DNA from: an uncultured Lachnospiraceae bacterium
GTDB taxonomy: Bacteria > Bacillota > Clostridia > Lachnospirales > Lachnospiraceae
Length of the DNA: 64,000 nt
Reading direction: 5' to 3'
Assembly (NCBI GenBank): GCA_910588285.1
Contig: CAJUQB010000003.1
Span: forward strand, 1-64,000
Both the position numbers and the translations under genes were made by a program. Below, in pieces: positions 1 to 6,916 of this stretch (position 1 is its first letter; each line of letters begins with the position of its first letter). The notes beneath the pieces were generated by a model. That model was not told the origin of the DNA, did not search any database, and saw nothing but the letters and a program-made list of their open reading frames with translations.

Positions 1-76
1 CCTGCCCATTTATCCGGGGCTGACCGGGGAGGAGCAGCAGCAGGTGATTGATACGCTGCTGTCCATCTGCGGCTGA
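1..76 (+). CDS. DegT/DnrJ/EryC1-type aminotransferase, C-terminal fragment
   Basis: Only the last 24 codons are in the window, read in frame 2 and ending in TGA at 74-76. The tail begins LPIYPGLTGEE and continues with a short amphipathic helix. The 'LP-YP-L-xEE' pattern is the usual C-terminal end of PLP-dependent sugar aminotransferases of the DegT/DnrJ/EryC1/StrS family, which act on nucleotide-linked keto-sugars. No catalytic residue is visible, so the assignment rests on this tail motif alone. The gene is followed by a strong hairpin at 146-197 and is unrelated by direction to the carrier gene that follows. Confidence 0.6.
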   Translation, partial: LPIYPGLTGEEQQQVIDTLLSICG

Positions 77-145
77 GGGCGGGGATGCTCATTTGCATAT
101 ATAAATTTAGAAATTTTATTTATGGGAAATTATTTATAGAGAACG

Positions 146-197
146 AAAAGCGGAAATTCCATACATGCTGCGCATGTTGATAGAAATTTCCGCTTTT
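146..197. terminator. Bidirectional intrinsic terminator
   Basis: A 13-bp perfect stem (AAAAGCGGAAATT at 146-158 pairs with 185-197) is followed by a T-rich tract on the plus strand. On the minus strand the U-tract is shorter. It sits between the ends of the convergent aminotransferase and NhaC genes, so it probably ends both. Confidence 0.75.
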
Positions 198-246
198 CCT
201 TATTTTAGATTAAGGCCGGATTTCCGGCAAATATATGCCAAGAAGC

Positions 247-1818
247 CTATGCCGCAGCCTTGTCTCTGATCTTGTCCACACCCCATACCTTGGGCAGAAT
301 CAGAAGCAGTACAATCAAAATCACCAGGGATACCGACAGGGTGATCACAGTACTTACCGCAAGGCCAAGCCCGGCCGTACAGCCGGCCACAATGTAGCCG
401 ATAAAGCAGCATACAGCCACGGTAATGGCGTAGGGAGCCTGAGTGCTTACGTGGGCCAGATGGTTCACCGATGCCCCGGTAGAGGCCAGGATCGTTGTAT
501 CCGAAATGGGCGAGCAGTGGTCGCCGAATACAGAGCCGGCCAGTGTAGCGGACAGACAGGTGATGGTGAGCTCAGGTGCAACCTGGGAGGTAATGCCCAG
601 GATGATGGGGATCAGGATCCCGAAGGTTCCCCATGCGGTTCCGGTTGCAAAGGACAGCAGGCAGGCGATCAGGAAAATGAGGGGAGCCAGTGTCCATACA
701 GGCATGTTGGATGAAGATACCACGCCTGCAACGAAATCGCCGGTATTCAGGTAATCACGGCAGATCCCGCCCATGGACCATGCCAGAGTCAGGATGATGC
801 AGGCAGGAACCATGGATTTCACGCCCTGATTGATACAGTCGAAATATTCCTTAAAGGTCAGCACCCGGCGCAGCAGGTAGTAAATAAAGGTAATGATCAA
901 TGTCATAAACGCGCCAAGAGCCAATGCATAGCCGGTGTCCGTATCGCCGAAGGCATCAAAGAGGGACTTTCCGGAGCCATCCCAGAAGCCGCCCACAAAG
1001 AGCATGGACAGAACCGCCAGCACAATCAGCACAAGGATCGGGATGACCAGATCAGACACGCGCCCATTGGAGGAGGACTTGGTCACCTTGTTGAACTCAT
1101 CCTCAGCTTCGCTGCTGTCAATGGCGCCCAGCTCGCCGGTGGTAGCAGCCCTCAGCTCCGCTCTGGCCATGGGGCCGTAGGCAGAATTCTTCTTAATGGC
1201 CATCCAGAACACCATAAACAGGGTCAGCACTGCGTACAGGTTCATGGGGACAGAGCTTAAGAATGCCATCATACCGCTTCCGGCGTTTTCCGGATAGTAG
1301 GAAATGACAGAGGCCGCCCAGGAAGAAATGGGGGCAATAATACATACCGGCGCCGCGGTGGCATCAATACTGTAGGCCAGACGTTCTCTGGAAATCTTGA
1401 ACTTGTCGGTTACCGGCTTCATAACCGTACCGACGGTCAGGCAGTTAAAATAGTCGTCAATGAAGAAGAGCACGCCAAGGGCCGATGTGGCCAGGGTGGC
1501 GGACCGCTGTCCGTTAAGCTTCCTGGATGCCCACTCCCCGTAAGCCCGGGAGCCGCCGGCTCTTGTTACAAGGGCCACAAGAATACCCAGCAGGGAAAGG
1601 AAAATGATCATGCTGGAGTTCTGCCCCAGCTTATCACACATTAAGGTTACAAGGGTATCAAAGAATCCCATGAAGCCCAAACCGGTCATCACGGAATAGA
1701 TCACGGTACCGGATAAGATACCGAGAACTAAGGAGAAGACTACCTCCTTTGTGATCAGCGCCAAAATAATGGCCACAATAGGTGGTATAATTGACCATAT
1801 ACCTGCATTCCAATCCAT
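247..1818 (-). CDS. NhaC-superfamily carrier 1 (candidate lysine transporter)
   Basis: A 523-residue polytopic membrane protein of the Na+/H+ antiporter NhaC superfamily. Signature segments are DDYFNCLTVG at residues 121-130 and GDHCSPISDTT from residue 432, with about a dozen hydrophobic spans. The start at 1818 is chosen because GGAGG lies 10 bases upstream; a longer reading frame to 1923 lacks a ribosome site. The family includes sodium/proton antiporters but also members (LysW type) predicted from riboswitch context to carry lysine. It is divergent from a close paralogue at 2059 and shares a promoter-proximal motif with it and with the lysine fermentation operon. Lysine uptake, or export of an end product, is therefore a reasonable inference, but specificity cannot be read from sequence. 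Confidence 0.85.
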   Translation of the reverse strand: MDWNAGIWSIIPPIVAIILALITKEVVFSLVLGILSGTVIYSVMTGLGFMGFFDTLVTLMCDKLGQNSSMIIFLSLLGILVALVTRAGGSRAYGEWASRKLNGQRSATLATSALGVLFFIDDYFNCLTVGTVMKPVTDKFKISRERLAYSIDATAAPVCIIAPISSWAASVISYYPENAGSGMMAFLSSVPMNLYAVLTLFMVFWMAIKKNSAYGPMARAELRAATTGELGAIDSSEAEDEFNKVTKSSSNGRVSDLVIPILVLIVLAVLSMLFVGGFWDGSGKSLFDAFGDTDTGYALALGAFMTLIITFIYYLLRRVLTFKEYFDCINQGVKSMVPACIILTLAWSMGGICRDYLNTGDFVAGVVSSSNMPVWTLAPLIFLIACLLSFATGTAWGTFGILIPIILGITSQVAPELTITCLSATLAGSVFGDHCSPISDTTILASTGASVNHLAHVSTQAPYAITVAVCCFIGYIVAGCTAGLGLAVSTVITLSVSLVILIVLLLILPKVWGVDKIRDKAAA

Positions 1819-1846
1819 AAAAATAAAAACCTCCAATATTTTTTTT

Positions 1847-1870
1847 GGATGGAAAACTCTGAACGAGTTG
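1847..1870. promoter_or_regulatory. Shared operator-like motif, copy 1
   Basis: On the strand of the leftward carrier gene the motif reads AACTCGTTCAGAGTTTTCC and abuts the -10 box at 1871-1876, so it covers the start point. Nearly the same sequence recurs at 1994-2012 and, inverted, at 4403-4429. The core is GTTCAGAGTTTT, with loosely inverted AACT/AGTT ends. This suggests a repressor site shared by the two carriers and the lysine operon. The regulator is unknown. Confidence 0.55.
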
Positions 1871-1899
1871 AATATAACATGAATTTGCCAATATGTAAA
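1871..1899 (-). promoter_or_regulatory. Sigma-A promoter of carrier 1
   Basis: Read on the minus strand, TTTACA and TATATT are separated by exactly 17 bases. The transcript would start near 1864, inside motif copy 1, and run about 46 bases to the start codon. Confidence 0.65.
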
Positions 1900-1961
1900 A
1901 CAGAAAATGAGCAAAACAGGCAAGTTTGTATATGTTGGACAAAAAAAATTTTATTTTACCA

Positions 1962-1990
1962 TTTACTTTATGCAATTTATGGATTATAAT
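1962..1990 (+). promoter_or_regulatory. Sigma-A promoter of carrier 2
   Basis: TTTACT at 1962-1967 and a perfect TATAAT at 1985-1990 are separated by 17 bases. The predicted start near 1997 falls inside motif copy 2, the same geometry as at the divergent promoter. Confidence 0.7.
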
Positions 1991-1993
1991 AAA

Positions 1994-2012
1994 ATTGTTC
2001 AGAGTTTTTCAT
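1994..2012. promoter_or_regulatory. Shared operator-like motif, copy 2
   Basis: The plus strand reads ATTGTTCAGAGTTTTTCAT, starting 4 bases after the -10 box of carrier 2. It matches copies at 1847-1870 and 4403-4429 through the core GTTCAGAGTTTT. Its position over the transcription start suits a repressor site. Confidence 0.55.
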
Positions 2013-2058
2013 AAAAATTTTATAAAATACCTAGACAGCTAGGGAGAAAGGGGTTTTT

Positions 2059-3657
2059 ATGAGTAAAAAAGTTATCTCCAGTATTGCGATAATAGCGTTT
2101 ATCATTATATTTGCTGTTATCTGCGCATTCACGGGTTCCATTACGAGCCCTGTGGGGACCTTATGGTCGCTGTTCCCGCCGGTTGTGGCAATCGGGCTGG
2201 CGCTGATTACGAAGGAAGCATATTCTTCCCTCTTTATCGGTGTCCTGGTGGGCGGTCTTTTATCCAGCGGCTTCAATCCGATCCACACCGTAGACGCAGT
2301 CGTTGGGGAAGGTATTGTGCCTGCGGTATCCGGAAGCGCCGGTATTTTTGCATTTCTGGTATTTCTGGGTGTTATAGTGGCCCTGCTCAACAAGGCAGGC
2401 GGGTCGAGAGCCTTTGGCGAATGGGCATCCAAGCATGTCAAGACGAAGGTTGGGGCCTCTCTTGCTACCTTTGCACTGGGCGTACTTATTTTCGTTGACG
2501 ATTACTTCAACTGCCTGACAGTAGGCGCGGTTATGCGGCCGGTGACGGATAAGACCAAGATATCCCGGGCAAAGCTTGCGTACTTAATTGATGCGACGGC
2601 GGCTCCGGTCTGTATGATCGCACCTGTTTCCTCCTGGGCAGCGGCAGTTTCTTCCTTTACACCGGAGGGAACCAATGGAATTACCCTGTTCATTCAGGCA
2701 ATTCCCTACAACTTCTATTCGCTGCTGACCTTTGTGTTTATTATTGGACTTGTCCTTATGAAGTTTGATTACGGTCCCATGAAGCTGCATGAGAAGAATG
2801 CGGATAAGGGCGACCTGTTTACCTCCGGGGAGCGCGTAGGCGCCGAGGAAGAGGAGAGTGCGGCCTCGAGGGGCAGGAGCAGGGTGTTTGACCTTGTTAT
2901 TCCCATTGTAGTCCTGATTGTACTTTGCATCGTTGCGCTGGTCTATGTAGGAAGAGGCATGGGCGCCGATTACGACGGCACCATCGGCCTGGTGGACGCT
3001 TTCGCCAACACAGACGCCACGATGGGCCTGCCCTGGGGCGGCATCATTGCTCTGGTGATTGTGATTATTTACTTTGTGGCAAGAAGGCTTGTAACCTTCA
3101 AGGAAGCCATGGAATGTATTCCCAAGGGCTTTATTGCAATGGTACCTGCGATTCTGATCCTTACCCTGGCAACCTCTCTGAAGAATGTGACCAATCTGTT
3201 GGATTCCTCCAGCTTTGTAGAAGGCGCTCTGGTCAATGCAGGATCCTTGCATAACTTCCTGCCGGCGATTATCTTCGTTGTTGCCTGCCTGATTGCATTC
3301 TCAACGGGTACCTCCTGGGGAACCTTCGGAATCCTGATCCCGATCGTTCTCAATGTATTCCCGATTGGAAGCCCGCTGGGCGCCATCGGTATGTCTGCCT
3401 GCCTGGCCGGCGCAGTCTGCGGCGACCACTGCTCACCGATCTCCGATACGACGATTATGTCCTCGGCCGGAGCACAGTGCAACCATATTAACCATGTTTC
3501 CACACAGATTCCCTATGCCGTGACGGTTGCAGTTATTTCCTTTATCAGCTTTATCGTTGCGGGATTTGCACAGAACGTTGTGATTTCCCTGGGCATAGGA
3601 GTTGTTCTTACAATCGGAACCCTGTTCGTAATTAAGAAGATAACGGCGGACAGATAG
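2059..3657 (+). CDS. NhaC-superfamily carrier 2 (candidate lysine transporter)
   Basis: A 532-residue polytopic protein closely related to the divergent carrier: DDYFNCLTVG at 147-156, a shared IDATAAPVC.IAP.SSWAA stretch, and GDHCSPISDTT near residue 455. The start ATG follows GGGAGAAAGGGG. It has an additional hydrophobic N-terminal span absent from carrier 1. It is followed by a hairpin at 3700-3732 and then by the leader of the lysine fermentation operon. NhaC-superfamily members are known beside lysine riboswitches, where lysine transport was predicted. Two paralogues may divide uptake and export, or sodium-coupled and proton-coupled modes; this is not resolvable here. Confidence 0.85.
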   Translation: MSKKVISSIAIIAFIIIFAVICAFTGSITSPVGTLWSLFPPVVAIGLALITKEAYSSLFIGVLVGGLLSSGFNPIHTVDAVVGEGIVPAVSGSAGIFAFLVFLGVIVALLNKAGGSRAFGEWASKHVKTKVGASLATFALGVLIFVDDYFNCLTVGAVMRPVTDKTKISRAKLAYLIDATAAPVCMIAPVSSWAAAVSSFTPEGTNGITLFIQAIPYNFYSLLTFVFIIGLVLMKFDYGPMKLHEKNADKGDLFTSGERVGAEEEESAASRGRSRVFDLVIPIVVLIVLCIVALVYVGRGMGADYDGTIGLVDAFANTDATMGLPWGGIIALVIVIIYFVARRLVTFKEAMECIPKGFIAMVPAILILTLATSLKNVTNLLDSSSFVEGALVNAGSLHNFLPAIIFVVACLIAFSTGTSWGTFGILIPIVLNVFPIGSPLGAIGMSACLAGAVCGDHCSPISDTTIMSSAGAQCNHINHVSTQIPYAVTVAVISFISFIVAGFAQNVVISLGIGVVLTIGTLFVIKKITADR

Positions 3658-3699
3658 CTGGTTTCGTGGGGAAATGAGGAATGAGAGAATAGTTATAGA

Positions 3700-3732
3700 C
3701 AGATGCTTCCGCAGCTTTTGCGGAAGCATCTG
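3700..3732 (+). terminator. Hairpin terminator after carrier 2
   Basis: CAGATGCTTCCGC and its exact reverse complement form a 13-bp stem with a 7-base loop. The following tract is only weakly T-rich, so termination may be partial. Confidence 0.6.
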
Positions 3733-3871
3733 TGATTTCAGAATCAGAAGCTTTTGGTATATGAGAGACAGTTTATGACAAGATAACTAAATATAGTAAT
3801 AAAAATCTAAAATTTGGTATATATGTAGAAAATTCTTCGGATTTTTTGGTGTTTTTTTTCGTCAGATTTTC

Positions 3872-3900
3872 TTGACAATCCTGTCTCAACAGGGTAAGAT
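3872..3900 (+). promoter_or_regulatory. Main promoter of the lysine fermentation operon
   Basis: TTGACA at 3872-3877, a 17-base spacer, then TAAGAT at 3895-3900, preceded by a T-rich tract that may act as an UP element. The start would lie near 3907, about 40 bases before the riboswitch aptamer. The spacer contains a dyad, CCTGT-ctca-ACAGG, at 3880-3893, placed where a repressor would block RNA polymerase. Confidence 0.75.
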
Positions 3901-3946
3901 ATGTGTAGAAAGTAATTCACAGAAAATTAAATCAAAAATTTTATAA

Positions 3947-4097
3947 GGACAATAGAGGTGCGGATGATAAGGTAAGCAGTAAATGTAAAAGGCCATCAAG
4001 CCTGAGGTTACTGGTGAATGTGTGTCCGCCGAAGGAATACATTTTTGATGAATTGTATTCTTGGGATGAAGGCTCAGAGCTTTCTCCTGTCATGTTC
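3947..4097 (+). promoter_or_regulatory. Lysine riboswitch aptamer (L box)
   Basis: The conserved L-box landmarks appear in order: AATAGAGGTGCG at 3951-3962, AGTAA at 3978-3982, GCCGAAGGAATACA at 4027-4040 and TTGGGATGAAGG at 4061-4072, closed by CTCCTGTCATG. Helix P1 can be drawn from GGACA and ATAG on the 5' side with CTGT and TGTTC on the 3' side, with a 2-base bulge and wobble pairs. P4 is the GAATACA/TGTATTC hairpin. It is followed at once by two terminators and, further on, by the complete lysine degradation operon. Lysine riboswitches known to me mostly repress biosynthesis or transport. Placement before catabolic genes suggests activation by lysine, but the direction is not proven by the fold I can draw. 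Confidence 0.9.
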
Positions 4098-4106
4098 GCA
4101 TGGAGC

Positions 4107-4158
4107 GCTATTGATGTTCACCGGATCGGTGTGGATGTCGATAGCTTTTGTTTTTATT
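4107..4158 (+). terminator. First intrinsic terminator of the riboswitch platform
   Basis: The stem has a 12-bp lower part (from GCTATTGATGTT at 4107-4118), a 2-base bulge and a CACCG-gat-CGGTG tip. The hairpin ends at 4145 and is followed directly by TTTTGTTTTTATT. It lies 10 bases beyond the aptamer. A short hairpin CATG-TTCG-CATG at 4091-4102 links the P1 3' strand to the region just before the terminator. Confidence 0.8.
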
Positions 4159-4204
4159 ACATTACTAATCTGTGCGGGGTCGTTTGTTCTACATGGAACA
4201 TGGA

Positions 4205-4256
4205 GTGCTATTGTACCGTTTCGCTTTTGCCAGGCGGTAGGATGGCGCATTTTTTT
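4205..4256 (+). terminator. Second intrinsic terminator of the riboswitch platform
   Basis: A stem of about 14 bp with one mismatch (4205-4218 pairing with 4235-4248) is followed by ATTTTTTT. The 15 bases at 4199-4213 repeat those at 4099-4113 with a single change, exactly 100 bases apart, so the terminator module appears duplicated. GAACATG at 4196-4202 is fully complementary to CATGTTC at 4091-4097 in the 3' strand of P1, offering a competing long-range pairing. Confidence 0.75.
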
Positions 4257-4402
4257 ACCCTGTGGGGTAACCGATTAGTAACTTGGGGAATCAAGAGTAA
4301 TTGAGAGAAGGTACAGTAACTTAGAGGATCATCAGTAACTTGGAGAGAAGCCGGTTATTGAGAGAGCAAATGGTAACTGCCCGGAAACGGGGTTATATAA
4401 AC
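4257..4402 (+). other. Purine-rich leader with AGTAACTT repeats
   Basis: This stretch between the second terminator and kal has no credible gene. It begins with a TACCC/GGGTA hairpin and carries three copies of AGTAACTT (4277-4284, 4315-4322, 4334-4341), each followed by G/A-rich bases, plus related TAATTGAGAGA and TTATTGAGAGA blocks. A weak promoter (TGGTAA, 17 bases, TATATA at 4394-4399) may lie at its end. Function is unknown; protein binding to the leader RNA is one possibility. Confidence 0.4.
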
Positions 4403-4429
4403 GATGGAAAAACTCTGAACAAGTTTTCC
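4403..4429. promoter_or_regulatory. Shared operator-like motif, copy 3
   Basis: The plus strand reads GATGGAAAAACTCTGAACAAG and continues TTTTCC; the reverse complement aligns with motif copies 1 and 2. It starts 4 bases after a possible -10 box (TATATA, 4394-4399), so the spacing matches the two carrier promoters. It lies 23 bases before kal. The inverted orientation favours a DNA site over an RNA element. Confidence 0.5.
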
Positions 4430-4451
4430 GAGAAGGAGGATTTTGAAAGGA

Positions 4452-4841
4452 ATGGAGACAAAAAAATCAATCATTCGTTTACGCATGAGCGCACATGACG
4501 CACACTATGGGGGAAACCTGGTAGACGGAGCAAGGATGCTGCAGCTGTTTGGCGATGTGGCAACAGAACTTCTGATCCTGCAGGACGGCGATGAAGGGCT
4601 GTTCAAGGCATATGATGAAGTGGAATTTATGGCACCGGTGTTTGCGGGAGATTACATCGAGGCTGTTGGGGAGATCGTCAGTGTGGGCAATACGTCCCGC
4701 AAGATGAAGTTTGAGGCGCGCAAGGTGATTGTGCCGAGGCCGGATCTCAATGATTCCGCCTGTGATGTGCTTCCGGAGCCCATTGTAGTATGCCGGGCCA
4801 GCGGAACCTGTGTGGTGCCCAAGGATAAGCAGAGGAATTAG
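4452..4841 (+). CDS. kal: 3-aminobutyryl-CoA ammonia-lyase
   Basis: A 129-residue hotdog-fold protein that removes ammonia from L-3-aminobutyryl-CoA to give crotonyl-CoA, the step linking lysine fermentation to butyrate. The early segment RLRMSAHDAHYGGNLVDG and the central VEFMAPVFAGDYIEAVGEI core fit the Kal family, and the length is typical. ATG at 4452 is preferred, with AAGGAGG 12 bases upstream; a TTG at 4443 would place the ribosome site too close. It is the first gene of the operon and sits 18 bases before kce. All five other enzymes of the pathway follow on the same strand. Confidence 0.88.
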   Translation: METKKSIIRLRMSAHDAHYGGNLVDGARMLQLFGDVATELLILQDGDEGLFKAYDEVEFMAPVFAGDYIEAVGEIVSVGNTSRKMKFEARKVIVPRPDLNDSACDVLPEPIVVCRASGTCVVPKDKQRN

Positions 4842-4859
4842 AAAGGACAGGGATAGGCA

Positions 4860-5684
4860 ATGGAAAAACTGATCATTACAGCCTGCATCTGCGGTGCGGA
4901 GGTGACAAAGGAGCAGAACCCGGCCGTGCCTTACACGGTGGAGGAGATTGCGAGAGAAGCCAAGGCAGCCTACGATGCGGGAGCCGCCCTGATCCATCTG
5001 CATGTGAGGGAGGACGACGGGACGCCGACCCAGAGCAAGGAGCGCTTTGATGTCTGTATCCGGGCCATCAAGGAGGTTTGTCCGGACGCAATCGTTCAGG
5101 TCTCCACCGGCGGAGCCGTGGGCATGACAAACGATGAACGGCTGCAGCCCCTGCTGCTGAACCCGGAGATGGCTACCTTGGACTGCGGCACCTGCAATTT
5201 CGGCGGCGATGAGATCTTTGTCAACACAGAGAATATGATCATCGACTTTGTAGAGCGGATGAACGAGCGGAACATCAAGCCGGAGATCGAAGTGTTTGAC
5301 AAGGGCATGATCGATATGGCCAAGCGGCTGGGAAGAAAGGGCTACATCAAGTACCCCATGCATTTTGACTTTGTGATGGGCGTCAATGGCGGCATCAGCG
5401 GAGAACCCAGGGATCTGGAATTCATGGTTGGAAGCATTCCGGAGGGTTCTACCTGGACAGTGGCCGGCGTGGGGAGGAACCAGTTCCCCATGGCAGTGAT
5501 GGGGATCATTATGGGCGGCCATGTGCGGGTTGGCTTTGAGGATAATGTCTACCTGGAGAAGGGCGTACCGGCGGCTTCCAACGGAGAGCTGGTGGCCAAG
5601 GTGGTGCGTCTGGCGAAGGAGCTGGGCCGGGAGATCGCTACCCCGGATGAGGCCAGAAGGATCCTGGGCTTAAGCAGAGGATAA
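4860..5684 (+). CDS. kce: 3-keto-5-aminohexanoate cleavage enzyme
   Basis: A 274-residue TIM-barrel protein of the BKACE (DUF849) family. Kce condenses 3-keto-5-aminohexanoate with acetyl-CoA and cleaves it to acetoacetate and L-3-aminobutyryl-CoA, using a metal ion. Visible residues match the characterised enzyme: E14, the HLH pair at 46 and 48, and E227 in the GFEDN motif, the expected metal ligands and catalytic acid. The VGMTNDER and GNQ-like GRNQFPMA stretches are also typical. The C-terminal codons fall in a 35-bp tandem duplication at 5667-5736 that continues past the stop. Confidence 0.93.
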   Translation: MEKLIITACICGAEVTKEQNPAVPYTVEEIAREAKAAYDAGAALIHLHVREDDGTPTQSKERFDVCIRAIKEVCPDAIVQVSTGGAVGMTNDERLQPLLLNPEMATLDCGTCNFGGDEIFVNTENMIIDFVERMNERNIKPEIEVFDKGMIDMAKRLGRKGYIKYPMHFDFVMGVNGGISGEPRDLEFMVGSIPEGSTWTVAGVGRNQFPMAVMGIIMGGHVRVGFEDNVYLEKGVPAASNGELVAKVVRLAKELGREIATPDEARRILGLSRG

Positions 5685-5736
5685 AGCCCGGAAGATAACC
5701 AGGCTTAAGCAGAGGGTAAAGCCCGGAAGATAACCG
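5667..5736 (+). repeat. 35-bp tandem duplication across the kce stop
   Basis: Two adjacent units (5667-5701 and 5702-5736) differ at two positions. The first unit encodes the end of Kce and its TAA; the second is non-coding and lengthens the kce-kdd gap to 144 bases. It looks like a recent slippage or recombination product, not a gene. Confidence 0.85.
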
Positions 5737-5828
5737 GACTTTGACAGAAGGGAAGCTTCGGGATTGAATGATTTTGAAATGTAGAGAAGCAATACAGAAA
5801 TTGAACAATGGAATTGGAGGAGAAGGCA

Positions 5829-6866
5829 ATGGCCAAGAAAGGTAATAAATACGGAATTCACAGAGTAATCGAGCCCCAGGGCGTACTGACACAGGCAGCA
5901 CAGAAGATTGATAATGATATGACGGAGAAGTATTCCAATGAGATCATCTGCGATGTGATTTCCTTAAATATTGACTCGGCATCCTTTACACAGATTGAGG
6001 AGGCCTGTGACCATGATGTGGAGCGGATCAAGCAGATGATCCTGGATATTGTGGGAGAGCGGGGCAAGATGCAGAATCCGGTAACTGGATCCGGCGGAAT
6101 GTTTATCGGCAAGGTAGCTTATATTGGAGAAGACCTGGATCTGGATATCCAGGTGGGCGACAAGATTGCATCCTTGGTATCCCTTTCCATGACTCCCCTT
6201 CGGATTGATGAGATTCTGGAGGTTCATCCTGACATTGACCGGGTGGATATTAAGGGGCAGGCAGTTCTGTTTGAGACAGCCCTGTATGCGAAGCTTCCGG
6301 ATGATATCAGCGAGCCGCTGGCACTGGCAGCCCTGGATGTGGCAGGTGCGCCGGCCCAGACAGCCAAGCTGGTGAAGCCGGGCCAGAGCGTACTGATCCT
6401 GGGAGGTGCAGGCAAGTCCGGCACACTTTGCTGCTACGAGGCAATGAAGCGGGTAGGACCTACCGGACGCGTGGTTGCAATGGATTACAGCCAGGAGGGA
6501 ATTGATGAGCTGCTTCGGATCGGCGTATGCCATAAGGCGTTCCAGGCAAGCGCAGCCCTTCCGGTAGATGTACTGGAGAAGGCATTGGCAGCCAATGACG
6601 GCAAGGAATACGATGTATCCATCTGCTGCGTCAATGTGAACAATTGCGAAATGTCTGCGATTCTGCCGGTGCATGACGGCGGAGTGGTATATTTCTTCTC
6701 CATGGCTACCAGCTTTACCAAGGCAGCCCTGGGAGCAGAGGGTGTAGGCAAGGATATCGATATGATTATCGGCAATGGCTATACCAAGGGCCATGCGGAG
6801 ATCACTCTGCAGGAGCTGCGGGAGAATGCAGATATCAGAGATATTTTTGACAAGAAATATGTGTAA
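5829..6866 (+). CDS. kdd: L-erythro-3,5-diaminohexanoate dehydrogenase
   Basis: A 345-residue NAD(P)-dependent oxidoreductase that deaminates 3,5-diaminohexanoate to 3-keto-5-aminohexanoate. A Rossmann nucleotide-binding motif LGGAGKSG lies near residue 190, after an N-terminal domain beginning GNKYGIHRVIEPQG. The start at ATG 5829 is supported by TTGGAGGAGAAGG directly upstream; an in-frame ATG at 5808 would include the ribosome site in the coding region. It stands between kce and kamA, where the order matches the pathway enzymes of known lysine fermenters. The length is close to the family norm. Confidence 0.92.
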   Translation: MAKKGNKYGIHRVIEPQGVLTQAAQKIDNDMTEKYSNEIICDVISLNIDSASFTQIEEACDHDVERIKQMILDIVGERGKMQNPVTGSGGMFIGKVAYIGEDLDLDIQVGDKIASLVSLSMTPLRIDEILEVHPDIDRVDIKGQAVLFETALYAKLPDDISEPLALAALDVAGAPAQTAKLVKPGQSVLILGGAGKSGTLCCYEAMKRVGPTGRVVAMDYSQEGIDELLRIGVCHKAFQASAALPVDVLEKALAANDGKEYDVSICCVNVNNCEMSAILPVHDGGVVYFFSMATSFTKAALGAEGVGKDIDMIIGNGYTKGHAEITLQELRENADIRDIFDKKYV

Positions 6867-6916
6867 CTGTAGATCAGAATGGAACTATATGATTGTATAA
6901 CTAAGGGAGGTTTACC

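Noticed and set aside
3880..3893. LexA/SOS box at the lysine operon promoter
   Set aside because: CCTGT-N4-ACAGG does not match the Gram-positive GAAC-N4-GTTC form.
4014..4304. Open frames of 86 and 96 codons with a hydrophobic stretch
   Set aside because: They lie in the riboswitch aptamer and its two terminators, have no ribosome site, and their content is explained by RNA structure.
4479..5522. A 347-codon frame antisense to kal and kce
   Set aside because: It mirrors strongly supported genes, is rich in His/Cys/Leu as expected of an antisense shadow, and has no recognisable domain.
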